A DNA stretch of 64,000 nt, from assembly GCA_963383645.1 (NCBI GenBank), contig OY726557.1:151946360-152010359 (forward strand), written 5' to 3'. Below the pieces are notes generated by a model. The model ran no database searches. It worked only from the letters and a program-made list of their open reading frames with translations, and was not told where the DNA came from. Within the stretch, counting starts at the first letter, position 1, and each line of letters opens with the position of its first letter. Source of the DNA: Muscardinus avellanarius (taxonomy: Eukaryota; Chordata; Mammalia; Rodentia; Gliridae). Of the stretch, positions 37,019-51,275 are shown piece by piece. A program made the position numbers and the translations under genes.

Positions 37019-38164
37019 TTTTATATATATACCATACCTGCTTTCTTAGTCAGCTATTGGAGAATGTGCCATACTAGAATGAGGAAGTAAACTAAAAAAG
37101 AGGAAGATCTGGAATACAGAAAGCAAGGAACCCTACACAAAAGCAAAGCAAAGGGAGTCCTTGGAACGGTGGGAAAAGGATGATTCAGACAACATAACTT
37201 TGTCACGTCTAGACAACAACTGGTCCAGTTGATTAATAGATTAAAAGGCATTAGAAAAGATTCTCCAAGAAGCTAAAATGGAAAAGAAGATATATAACAT
37301 ATTGAAATAGATTTACATTGAAGGAGATATGAATTTGGTTACTTAGTCGAATGTATACAGAGTATTAAGCAAATGAACTACTGATTTGGGGGTCTGAGAG
37401 AAGCTGAACCAGAAAAGACAGGATGGTATGCTATTCATTATAGCCATGAATAGTACATAGTTATTATTTTTAAGCATGGATATAACTATATTGGAATTAC
37501 AAAGGACCCTGAAGTGTTTTTATGTGTACCTATGGGGATGTGGATGTGTGAGAGGGAATGAAGGTATGGTTGAAGTGTTGGGAAAGTGAGTAAACCCTCA
37601 ACTTTCATTATGAGAAGTGCATAGGTAATGCCTGCCCTTAAAAACCATGAAATAATAAAATAACCAAGAATTTATGAATATAAGTGTTTAATAAGTCAAA
37701 ATATTTGAATTTAAATTCATTGCCTCTGGAAATCAGAAAATGGGAAAAATGAGGAACAATATCCTGCTTGTTTTTTTTTGTGTGTGTGACAATATTATAG
37801 AATCTTTAAAATATGCACATGTATTACCTTGATAAAATTAAAAATAGAATGAAAAGCAAAATAAGCTATTCAGAAAAAAAGTTATAGAAACCATTTCTTT
37901 ATGATTATCAATAAGCTACATATACCTTATCTAAAGACTAAGAAATTATTACTGTCATATATCTGGCTATTGCCCTACATTTCATTTCTTTAAATTTATT
38001 AAATTTCTTTAATAAAACATCTGTTTAGTGAGTTTCAGAGAGGCCTTTGATAGCCAAAGGAATAACTGGTGGATAAAAATCTCCAACAACTACTTGGTAA
38101 TATGGTAGCCTACTTTTTAGGCTTCCTGAAGAGCCATAACCCAACTGCGAGCTGATGAAACATT
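37019..38164. other. Intron 1 sequence, nothing recognised
   Basis: AT-rich with no supported feature. Confidence 0.4.
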
Positions 38165-38175
38165 ACTAAATTATT

Positions 38176-38617
38176 ATTTTAAATGTTTTATTGGTAAATT
38201 GTATTTATGCATCACAATGAGGCAAAAAACTTGTGTAGACAAAAATGCACACATCACTCAGCCAGCCCCCACCCAGTCCGCACCCTACTCCCTCCCCGAC
38301 CCTCCCTCCCATGCTTGGCTTAGTGGTTGACTACGATATGAATAAGTACATAGTGTGCTTTAAAGAGTTTCCTTCTTCTCCCTTCCCATCCCCACAGTTA
38401 GGTTGCCTTATTTGCTCCTCTACAGGATCTCCTTTTTCATCTAGAGTTCCTCCTAAGACCCCTTTCACCTTAGCTTTCACATATTAGGGAAAGCATCCAA
38501 TTTCTTACTTTTTGTGACTGACTAATCTTGCTTAGCATAATGTCCTCCAGTTCCATCCATTTCACTGTAAATGCTGCAATTTTGTGTTTTTTTATGGCTG
38601 AGTAAAATTCCATTGTG
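38176..38617 (-). mobile_element. L1 3' end, 5'-truncated, with TSD
   Basis: Antisense L1 3'UTR plus the end of ORF2. TSD actaaattatt at 38165-38175 and 38618-38628. A short insertion of ordinary (non-chimeric) L1. Confidence 0.88.
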
Positions 38618-38990
38618 ACTAAATTATTTTCTATTTCTGGCATCTCTGCTGCAGACAGTATTGAGGTGGTATTAAGGTGGTTGAGGCTAGGAAAGAAGAG
38701 CTAGTAGATTCTCTAAATCTGCCTACATTCAAGGCAAAGGTGGCATTTGGTATCTTTGGATCTACCTAAGCTATCTTAGCACTGGGAAATTTTTGATAGT
38801 CTTTAAAGATCCCTTGAACATTTTTAGAGAGAGAAAACAATATTCATTTATTACACCTTTTTCCTTCTTTTCACTCTCCCTTTTCTCAATTCTATAACAA
38901 TCTGTCATCTTTGTGTTTCCAATTAATGATATCAATAAAACTTGTACTTCTAATTTGAGTAAGAGCCTTTCAAGCTCAAAAAGACCTGAA

Positions 38991-39184
38991 GAGCCGGGTG
39001 AGGTGGTACATACCCAAAATCTGGTAAGCAGGGGACTGAGACAGAAATATGGCAGGTTCAAGGCCACCCTCAGCAGCATAGTGAGGCCCTGTTTCAAAAT
39101 AAAAATGATAAAACAGGGCTGGGCACATATCTCAGAGATAGAATGACCCTGGATTCAATTCCTAATACCCAAAATAAAAAAAAA
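38991..39184 (+). repeat. Dimeric B1/ID-type SINE, old class
   Basis: From gagccgggtgaggtggtaca to the A tail. Strongly diverged left half. Confidence 0.82.
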
Positions 39185-42825
<3,641 letters not shown>

Positions 42826-43022
42826 TTTTGGTATTAATGGGGATTGAACCCAGAGACATTCTACCTCTGAGCCACACTGGCAGCCCTATTTTATTTTGAA
42901 ATCAGGATTTCACTAAGCTGAGGAGAGCCTCGCTAAATCGCCAAGGCTGACTTCAAACCTCCGATCCTCTTGTCTCAGCCTCCTAAGTACTGGGATTATA
43001 GGTGTGCGCCACCATGCCTGGC
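42826..43022 (-). repeat. Dimeric B1/ID-type SINE, old class
   Basis: Inverted, with ID half (ctctgagccacactggcagc) and B1 half ending gtgcgccaccatgcctggct. Diverged. Confidence 0.88.
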
Positions 43023-44524
43023 TTATGCTTTGCTGTTTCTCAGATAGTTTAAATGAATTGGCCATTTTATTATTGCCTTGCCTAGTGAAGGTTTAAGAGA
43101 GAGAAAAATTAATTTATCTGAAAACATAAATCTCTTTAGTAGTTTTTTATTTTTAACGTCTTTTAAATCACTTTTAAGTTAGTTTAATATTAAAGGAATA
43201 CAACAGTTTTTAAAATATTTTAAAAGATGTATTGCATGACTTGACAATCCGCAGTGTTTCTACTTAGAAACCTGACTCAAGATTCTTACAGTGCACAGAG
43301 AAAAGGTCAGTTTTATGTTTTTTAATACCCTTTTACAAATACGAAGCAAAAAAGCAATATGTTTTCTTGCCAACTATAAAGTGTTAAGACAAATATTTTA
43401 TTCTCCAGGCCTAGTTTGGGCAGCAGAGTTACCTAAATTTAGTTACCTAAACTTTCCATTAAAATTTGTTGAAGAGGGATAATTGAAATGGCAAAAAGTA
43501 AAACTGCGAATAAAGGGGACCTACTGTATTCCATAGTCCCTCCTGCAGTCTTCTTGTCTGAACTTACTGGATTCTTTGACAACTGCTAGAGAATGAAGTA
43601 CATTGTTAATGATCCTCATTTCTGTCACCATACTTCATTCTACATCTGAATTGAAATCATCTTAACATGAGCCAGCACATTACATTTCTGTCATTAAACA
43701 TATAATAATACAGGGAAATAGAGAGAGCCCTCCAGATTTTGTGCTACTTAGATTAACCAGGAGAGGCAGATTCTCTGTTGCTTGGTACACAGGTAGCAGA
43801 AAACAGGGGATCCTTTTATAAAGAAACAAAATACCTATTTTTAAGGATTTAGGTTTTATGAAAATTAGGGATCTAGAATTTGATTCCTACACCACTTCTG
43901 ATATTATATAGCTCCTGGAAAAGTCTCTGCTTAAAGACAACAAATCAGTGTTATGAAAGTCAGAGAATGGGAACTTTCACAGTGATTTGTAAGCTACTTT
44001 GGATAGCTACTCTAAGCCCCTTCCAGATCCCCCTTCCATAATGATTAAGAGACTGGGGCAGTTGCTTCAGAATTTCTTAGGTAATTTTTAACCTTGTGCC
44101 TAGAATTTTCTAAGCCAAACAAGTTTCACTATTACTTATAGTGAATTACTTATAGTGAACTTATAGTGGATGCTTAGATGGCTCCAAGCAGAGGGAAGAC
44201 CAGACCACAGCAGAGAAATCTAACAATTAGGTACAGCCACAGCAATAGGAAGAAATCCAGTTGGCTGTCAGAGTCATAGGCTTTTAAAGAGAATGAGGAC
44301 GCAAAAGATCTTTACCTCGTATTGTTGTATTGCATATTTCAAACTAGCAAGAAGAGAGGATTTTGAATGTTTTTACCACATAAAAACACAAATCTTTGAG
44401 TTGATGTGTAAGCCAAGTATTCTGATTTGATCACTGTACAATGTATACAAGTATTGATATGTCACATTTACTCTGTAAATATACATAAGTATTAAATATC
44501 AATTACAAATAAAACGTAATTTTT
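43023..44524. other. Intron 2 sequence, nothing recognised
   Basis: No supported gene or clear repeat. Confidence 0.4.
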
Positions 44525-44540
44525 AAAAAGTTTGCTACTC

Positions 44541-44980
44541 AGCCGGGCGTGGTGGCGCACACTTGTAATCCCCATGCTTGGGAGGCGGAGACAGGAGGAT
44601 CGTGCAGGTTCAAAGCCAGCCTCGCTGGAAACAGACCCTGTTTCCAAATAAAAAGTATAAAATAGCTGCCGGGTGTGGTGGCGCACACTTGTAATCCCCG
44701 CGCTTGGGAGGCGGAGACAGGAGGATTACGCAGGTTCGAAGCCAGCCGCGTGCGCTGGCTTAGGAGACCCTGTTTCCAAAATGAAAAATGTAAAAATAGG
44801 TCTGGGAGTGTAGCCCGGAGGTATAAGGGCTTCCAGGAACCCCAGTACCACCAAAAAAAAAAAAAAAAATAGGTCCGGAAGTGTAGCCCAGAGGTAGAAG
44901 GGTTTCCAGGAACCCCCAATACCACCAATAAATAAACAAACAAACATATGAATAAAATAAAAAATAAAGAAATAAAAAAT
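44541..44980 (+). repeat. Young SINE with a second young SINE nested in its linker
   Basis: Outer copy: left half 44541 to about 44663 and right half about 44868-44930, then an A-rich tail. Inner copy: about 44666-44865, complete, inserted in the A-rich linker between the outer halves. The outer copy has a 17-bp perfect TSD (aaaaagtttgctactca) at 44525-44541 and 44981-44997. Both right halves carry ttccaggaa. Confidence 0.93.
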
Positions 44981-44997
44981 AAAAAGTTTGCTACTCA

Positions 44998-46923
44998 TTC
45001 AAATTAAATTTATATAGTGAATCTTTACTATTAGTATTAGGCTTTGTAGCAGGAGACCTTGGCCAAATTAAGCTCAAAATTAGGTTAGACCTAACTTTGG
45101 CAGCAAATAAAAAGTAATAAAAATAGAAAGAGGCCCAGAACTGATTATTTTTGAATACTCAAGAAGGAGACACAAACTCCTTGTATTTCTTCTTGACTCA
45201 AGTCTGACCTCAGATTAGAGATGGCAGACTTAAAAGGCGAGAGACCAATACCAGGTATAGTGTCATCAACAAATTCATTTCACCAGATTTTTAATTTTCC
45301 TTTAGTATCTTGAGATGTACCTACATCTAGAAACCCCTTTTTAACCTCTTATATGTTACATTGCTTGTAGCAATACACAATGTTTCCTTTTATCCCCCCA
45401 AATCACTTTTATACAGCTGTTCTGGACAGAGAGCTTTTCTGGAGCTTTTCCAGGGTCTTTATGCCTTCCTCAAGGTCTGTGTTGACAAGCACATGGCCCT
45501 CCAGATGCCCCCATGCTAACTTTGGAAAAGAGAACTCATGCCTTTCTGTTTTTAAGCTATTGCTATGTTTTGGTGTATGATATTCAAAATATCTGCATTG
45601 ATTGCAAAATAAATACTTTGCAAGGAACTGGCTGAGATGAAAAGTAATTTTAGTTAGTAGGAAGGCTGTGTGATTGCTGTCAGACTTTATGGAACAACAC
45701 AGGGTACCACTTAGAGGTGAAGTCATCTGTATGGCAGAATCACACACAGAGAAGGAGGCAATACACCATTATTGAGCTCAGTGAGTTATTCTTAATAAAT
45801 TACCCTGTAAATCTGTGACATCATAGTACTTATGTTCTCTATAATTAGGGAAAACTAAGAAGGCCAGAAAGAAAAGTAACTCTTCTGACATCATGTAGTT
45901 GTTAAGTGTCAGGACAAAAATTTTAATCCAGATATGTTTTGTACCCAGCCACATTCCACTCTTTACATCAGTCAACAAAACTTTCTGATAGCCTGCTATG
46001 TGCCTCTCATTTGCTAGACAGTGTGGATCCAAGGGCAAGGAAGATGAGGTCCTTGTCTTGAAGGATATTAGAGTCCACTCAAAAAAGACAGATACACACA
46101 AACATAAATGCATTAAAATGGTTGTGCGTGTGCACCAAAGCACATGCGTGTTCTGACTTTGAATTTTCTATCATAGTTTGAAATAGATGGGTAAAGAAAA
46201 CAGTATTCTGGCAGAATTTTAGGGCCATGACAATCAGCAGGAAGTGCAGTGAAGTGTGACTATCTGCTCTATGAGAGTCCCCAGTACTTCTTCACCTTCA
46301 CTACTTGACAGCTTCAGGGGAACCTAAAAATACCGAAGCTTGGGGAGGAATAAAATCTTCCTATCAAATGCTATATTCAGTTAATTAAGCAGCCCCTGAT
46401 GCTTCTAACCATTAGCACAGAAGTCACTACATCTGACCTACCCAGGAAAAGCTCTTTAACATCTTATTTTGAAATCTTCACCCTTTTCTCTTAACCTTTA
46501 TTGTAGAATAGTGTATAATAAACCTTTATGTCTCTTACAACTTCACACAGATCCTTCATAAGTACTAGTCATTACCGCATTGGTTGGAACAGAGCTCAAT
46601 GACCACTGAGTCATATAATGACAATTATCCAGAAGAGCAGGAAAGTCCCAGAGTAAAACAGTCTCACACGCATGGTTGGCCATTCATCACTACACTGATA
46701 GTAATATTCTACACTTACCACACTAGTCACCGACATCATCCCATTTTACAAAACTTTCATCGCTGCATTGTGCAGAATATTTACTGGAGGAATGAATGCA
46801 TGAAGACTTGTTTTATTTTCAGTATATTTTCAGATGATACACCAAATTCCAACATGTTTTTCTATTTGTTAGCAAACCTTGTAATGGCGAACTGAGAAAA
46901 ACTGGATCTTGCTCTAAAATAAT
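44998..46923. other. Intron 2 sequence, mostly unrecognised
   Basis: About 45940-46090 (tagcctgctatgtgcctctc, gctagacagtgtggatcc, tgtcttgaaggatattagag) looks like an ancient MIR/L2-type repeat end. Nothing else is supported. Confidence 0.4.
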
Positions 46924-48003
46924 GAAAATAATACTTTTTTTTCCATATTTATTTTTAATTGGTGCACTGTATTCATACATCATAGTGGGATACATACTTT
47001 TGTAGACATACATGCACACATTGCCCAGTCAGCCCCCACCCGATCCCCACTCCGTTCTCTCCCTATCCCCCCCTCCTATGCTTGGCTTAGTAGTTGACAT
47101 CTAGTATTATAGCAATTTATCCAAAATTAAAAATGATAATCTCTCATAACAGTTTCATTTGTCTGATACCAAGCTTTTGATGACTTAAAGATAACATTTC
47201 AATATTTCTTTTTGCTTTCTTTCTTACCAGAGAATCTATTTTTTTCTATTTTTTAGGTGAAACTATCATATATTTATATATTTATTTTTCAGAAAAAAAA
47301 ATCTATCCTAATATGGAATATGGACTCTAGGTACCCACATCGATCTTGAAAAAGAACAAAGCTAGAAGATATATATTTTCTGATTTCAAACCATATAAAG
47401 CTACAATAATTGAAACAGTGTAGTACTATTCTAAAGGCAGATATATAAACCATTGGAGTTAAATAAAAGCCTAGAGCTAAATTCTTCCCTATATTGTCAA
47501 GTTATTTTTGACAAGGTTTCCACAAACATTTGGTGGTGGAAATAATAATTTTTTAACTAAATATTGTTGAAACATAATAATTACATGGAAAAAAATAAAA
47601 TTGGACCCTTACCTAATCCCATATACAAGTATTAACTCAAAATAGATAAAAGACCTAAATATAAATCTTAAGACTATAAACTTTTAGGAGAAAATCTGGG
47701 TCATAAAACCTCACAACATTGAAATTGGCAGTGATTTCTTGGTTATGATTTCAATGGCACAGGCAACAGAAGAGTATACAAACTCCCTAAAAAATAAAAA
47801 ACATATTGTATATCCAAAGACAATGTAAACAGAGTTAAGAGTTACTAATAGAATGGGATAAAATATTTCCAAATGCTATATCTGAAGGTATATTAATATT
47901 CCAACTAGAAATCCTAAAAATTAACAACAATAAAGGCAAACAATACCCTTTAGAGATAGGTAACAGACTAACATAAATAATGAATCTCCACAGATAACCA
48001 GTC

Positions 48004-48966
48004 TTAGTTGTCTGTTGGATGGGAAATCTTGTTTCTCTGGTTCTGGTGTGTGTTACCTATTTCTTCTTTGTAGTTAATCTCTTTGAGTATTTTCTCTAGC
48101 GCTGGTTTTGAAGACATAAATTCCTTCAGTTTCTGTTTGTCATGGAAGCTTCTTATTTCTCCATCTAATTTGATAGAAAGTTTTGCTGGGTAGGAAATTT
48201 TTGGCTGGAAGTTGTTTTCTTTCAAAATTGGGAATATGTTACTCCAAGCCCTTCTGGCTCTCATAACTTGGTTTGGGAAGTCTGGAGTGATTCTAATTGG
48301 TTTGCCTCTGAATGTCACTTGGCCCTTTGCTTTTGTTGCCTTTAAGATTCTCTGCTTGGCTTCCACATTGGTCATTTTGACAATTATGTGGCGTGGGGAT
48401 CCTCTTCTCCGATCCTGTCTAAAGGGAGTTCTATAAGTTTCCTGGACCTGCGTATCGACCTCTTGCTCTATGTCTGGAAAATTTTCTGCTATTACTTCCT
48501 TGAAGAGATTGTTGATCCCTTTAGTTTCACTTTCTTTTCCCTCCTCTATTCCAATTATTCTTAGGTTAGCTCTCTTAAAATGGGCCCATATTTCTTCAAT
48601 ATCAGATTCCTGCTGTCGGATATTTTTTCCTAGATGAGAAACTATGCGTTCATTTTTGGAATGATCATCTTCTAAGAGCGAGATTCTGTTCTCCATGTGT
48701 TCTAATCGGTTGTTTGTGCTTTGAATTGAGGCCTTTACTTCATTAATTGCATCCTTTATCTCTTTTTGGCTCTCTCTGAGTTCTTTTCGAAGCACCTCTA
48801 TTATTTCTACAGTTATTTTCCTGATTTGATCTTCTAGAAATCTCTGATTTTCTGTTTTATCGGGTTCTGATGTTGTGGGGTTGTGAGCATTAATTGCTCC
48901 AGTATTATTCCTCTTTCCCATGATTTCGGAAGTTTGTGCCTTCTCTGGGTTCTTCCCTTGGGTCAC
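48004..48966 (-). CDS. L1 ORF1 protein (RNA-binding chaperone), intact
   Basis: 320-codon open frame, close to the usual 330-370 residues of mammalian L1 ORF1p, a trimeric RNA-binding and chaperone protein that coats L1 RNA in the cytoplasm. A long heptad-rich coiled coil spans about residues 45-145. The RRM follows (NLRIIGIEEG at its start, RHIIVKM as a later strand), then the C-terminal domain with RARRAWSNIF and KISYPAKLS. No stops or shifts. The start is the first ATG of the frame; a second ATG (MGKRNN) lies 15 codons on. In a normal L1, ORF2 would follow; here a reversed ancient L1 fragment does. Whether it is translated is unknown. Confidence 0.9.
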   Translation of the reverse strand: MTQGKNPEKAQTSEIMGKRNNTGAINAHNPTTSEPDKTENQRFLEDQIRKITVEIIEVLRKELRESQKEIKDAINEVKASIQSTNNRLEHMENRISLLEDDHSKNERIVSHLGKNIRQQESDIEEIWAHFKRANLRIIGIEEGKESETKGINNLFKEVIAENFPDIEQEVDTQVQETYRTPFRQDRRRGSPRHIIVKMTNVEAKQRILKATKAKGQVTFRGKPIRITPDFPNQVMRARRAWSNIFPILKENNFQPKISYPAKLSIKLDGEIRSFHDKQKLKEFMSSKPALEKILKEINYKEEIGNTHQNQRNKISHPTDN

Positions 48967-49699
48967 TATGACTTCACTTAAGGTGCTCTGGATCTCGAGT
49001 CAGTAGTATCTCAGACCCCACTACTCCTTTACTGGGTTTTATCACAGAGTCTCCGACCCAGAGAGTCGATAGAGGCTGCTTTAGACTGTGGGGGGTGCCA
49101 GGTTGCACGTTCTCCTATGGTGTGATATCACTGCCACCGCCCCTCTCCCACTGGGTCAAGTCCCAGTGAGTACAGTACTGGGATTTCTCCGCTGTGGCCC
49201 GCAATTTGACTCACTGTTCTTGAGTACGCAGATGTAGCTGTAGTGAGTTCTGTGCTGCTGCCGCTGGTGGCAATATGGCGCCGCTGCTACGCCCTCGGCT
49301 GTTGGGCTGGCGTTTTTTTTTTTTTTTTTTCTTGGTTTTGATTTCCACTCTGAATCCCTGCAGCGTGTGCTGAGCTCAGACACTGGGAGCTTTAGATGTC
49401 CTCTGCGCAGAGAAATCCCGCCTGGCTGTTCCGCAGCGGCTCCCCTCGGCTTGCTGTGGCCGTCCCATGAATTCGCCAGCAGTATGGCGCTGCTGCCGCA
49501 TCTGCCGCGTCCTCGGGCGTGAGAATATCCTCTGTGGCTCTGTTCTCAGTCCGCTTTCTCTCTGGAGCCTGGTGATTTTTTGTTTCTCTGGTGATGTTGT
49601 TTTCTGGCTTTGAAAGGCGCTGATTTTGTGGTAATGGATATTTGTTGTTAGCGGGGCTCTTAAGCCCCGCTTTTCTCGGTCGCCATCTTCCCGGAAGTC
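48967..49699 (-). promoter_or_regulatory. L1 5'UTR / internal promoter of copy 2
   Basis: 733 bp upstream of ORF1, richer in CpG than surrounding intron. The first ~20 bases read acttccgggaagatggcgac on the - strand: an ETS-like cttccgg next to AAGATGGCG, the YY1 site that positions the start of transcription in primate L1. The same block sits at the 5' end of copy 1 (14085-14100). An A run (T on +) lies at about 49314-49331. L1 5'UTRs often also drive antisense transcription, which here would run in the TRPC6 sense direction. Confidence 0.7.
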
Positions 49700-49712
49700 G
49701 AAAATAATACTT

Positions 49713-49910
49713 ACCATTGATAGGCACTGCCCTGTGCCAGGAACCTGGCATTTGTTGTCTTGTATAACTTTCATAGTAACCCTAGGAAATTCAACTCATT
49801 CAACTCATGAGGATGATGGGCTTTCAGGGATTAATAATTTACCAAAAGTTACAACATAGCTAATAACTGGGTTGAGCCTAGTTTCATAATTAGGTCTGTT
49901 CTTCTGCAAA
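49713..49910 (-). repeat. MIR fragment
   Basis: 'gcactgccctgtgccagga', 'caacatagctaataactggg' and 'gagcctagtttcataattag' follow MIR in reverse. The chimeric L1 landed at its edge. Confidence 0.5.
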
Positions 49911-50664
49911 ACCTGTCAGTTACTGAGAACCAAGACAAGTACTTTTTTCCCAACCCTGTTAATTTCGGTGAAGAAACTTTATTATTTTTTTTAAAAAAGA
50001 AAACCCAGAGATTAAATTATAGATTATAATATTTCTTCTACTATGTAAAATTCAAGCATTTTAGGATGATGACCCTTTGAAAGGATAATTTTAACTGGGA
50101 TATTGTAATTATTTCATAACCTCTATACTTGCCTAGCCCACTATGGTCAATAGACAAACACCCACTTCTAATTTATTAATGTATGGCATAAGTGTATGAC
50201 ATAAAGACACAACTGAGTATTAAGCCAACCCATTAATTTTACTTTTTCTCTCAAAGAACCAAGTCATAGTGTTGGATGCTGCCTAATAAATTACTGCCAA
50301 CATTTCATTTTAAGTGAGTTGATGTGTCAATTTGAGAGAGCTTTTAAAATAGGAAACATTTGTAAATGGATTCCTCTGTTTAAAGAAATGTTTGTATTTA
50401 TTCCTGAAAGCAAGGTCTTATTCTTTCTTTCTTTTTGGAAAAAAAATATGTGTTTTTGCCTTGAGAATTATCAGTTAATTGGGGGAAAATATCTAGGTTC
50501 AGATAGTAAGTGTCAAAAAACTCCTGAACATGACTTTTTTAGTTCATATTGTTTCTTTGAAGGATCTCACTTTCAAAATATTTGATTTTATCTGAGCCTT
50601 CGTAGAGTTCTAGACAGCATGAATTTTGGCAATTACTTTGTTATCTTAAAAAAGACTAACTGTA
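49911..50664. other. Intron 2 sequence, nothing recognised
   Basis: No supported feature. Confidence 0.4.
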
Positions 50665-50865
50665 ACCAAGCATGGTGGCACATGCCTGTAATCCAGGACT
50701 TGGGAGGCTGATATAGGAGAATTTCAGGATTAAAACCAGCTTCAGCAACTTAGTGAGATCCTTAGCAACCTAACTAGACCCTGTTTCCAAAGAAGAAATA
50801 AAATCAGGCTGGGGGTATGACTCAGAGGCAGAATGCCTCTGGAATCAATCCCCTAAACTACAAAC
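50665..50865 (+). repeat. Dimeric B1/ID-type SINE, old class
   Basis: From accaagcatggtggcacatg to the decayed B-box region (ggaatcaatcccctaaacta). Confidence 0.87.
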
Positions 50866-51039
50866 ATTCAAAAAGAACTAAGTCTACCTTTATAATTGAG
50901 TTCAATATACAAGTAAAGCCAGGTTCATTAAATTTTGTTGTAGTTTCATGGTATCTTGTGAATATCCAGATATGGCCTATTTTTCCATACCTTGTCTTTG
51001 ATAACATAAAATAAAATAGTTATACTTTATCAAATAATT

Positions 51040-51275
51040 GATAAATGTTTAGCACTGCTCCAAGTAATTTTCATGAATGATGAAAACTTTAAAACTTCCT
51101 TAATCACATTAAGCATCGGTTTTCTCATCTGAAAATGAGAGTAAACACAGTACCTATCTCACTGAATGAACTTACTTAAGGTCACACAGCTAATAACTGG
51201 AAAGACTGGGATTCAATCATAGGTATGTATAGCTTTAAAAGCCCAGAATCCTAACTAACCACTACTCCGTAGCAT
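51040..51275 (-). repeat. MIR
   Basis: Well-preserved reverse MIR: 'ggttttctcatctgaaaatg', 'taaggtcacacagctaataa', 'gactgggattcaatcatagg', 'cctaactaaccactactccg'. Confidence 0.8.

Larger units (their letters stand above)
46937..49699 (-). mobile_element. Chimeric half-L1, full-length copy 2 (intact ORF1)
   Basis: On the - strand from 49699: L1 5'UTR (49699-48967), intact ORF1 (48966-48004), an ancient L1 ORF2 C-terminal fragment in the opposite sense (about 48000-47305), about 208 bp of unknown origin (about 47304-47097), the last ~150 bp of an L1 3'UTR with its G-rich block (about 47096-46950), and an A-rich tail. Perfect 13-bp TSD gaaaataatactt at 46924-46936 and 49700-49712. Sense ORF2 is absent altogether, so reverse transcriptase must be supplied in trans. 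Full 5' end, perfect TSD and open ORF1 argue for a fairly recent insertion, antisense to TRPC6 within intron 2. Confidence 0.93.

Noticed and set aside
46937..49699. The chimeric L1 explained as a normal L1 with a 5' inversion (twin priming)
   Set aside because: Twin priming inverts the 5' part relative to the 3' part. Here the 5' end, ORF1 and 3' end all face the same way, and only an older, diverged middle piece is reversed. Independent copies also share the same junctions.
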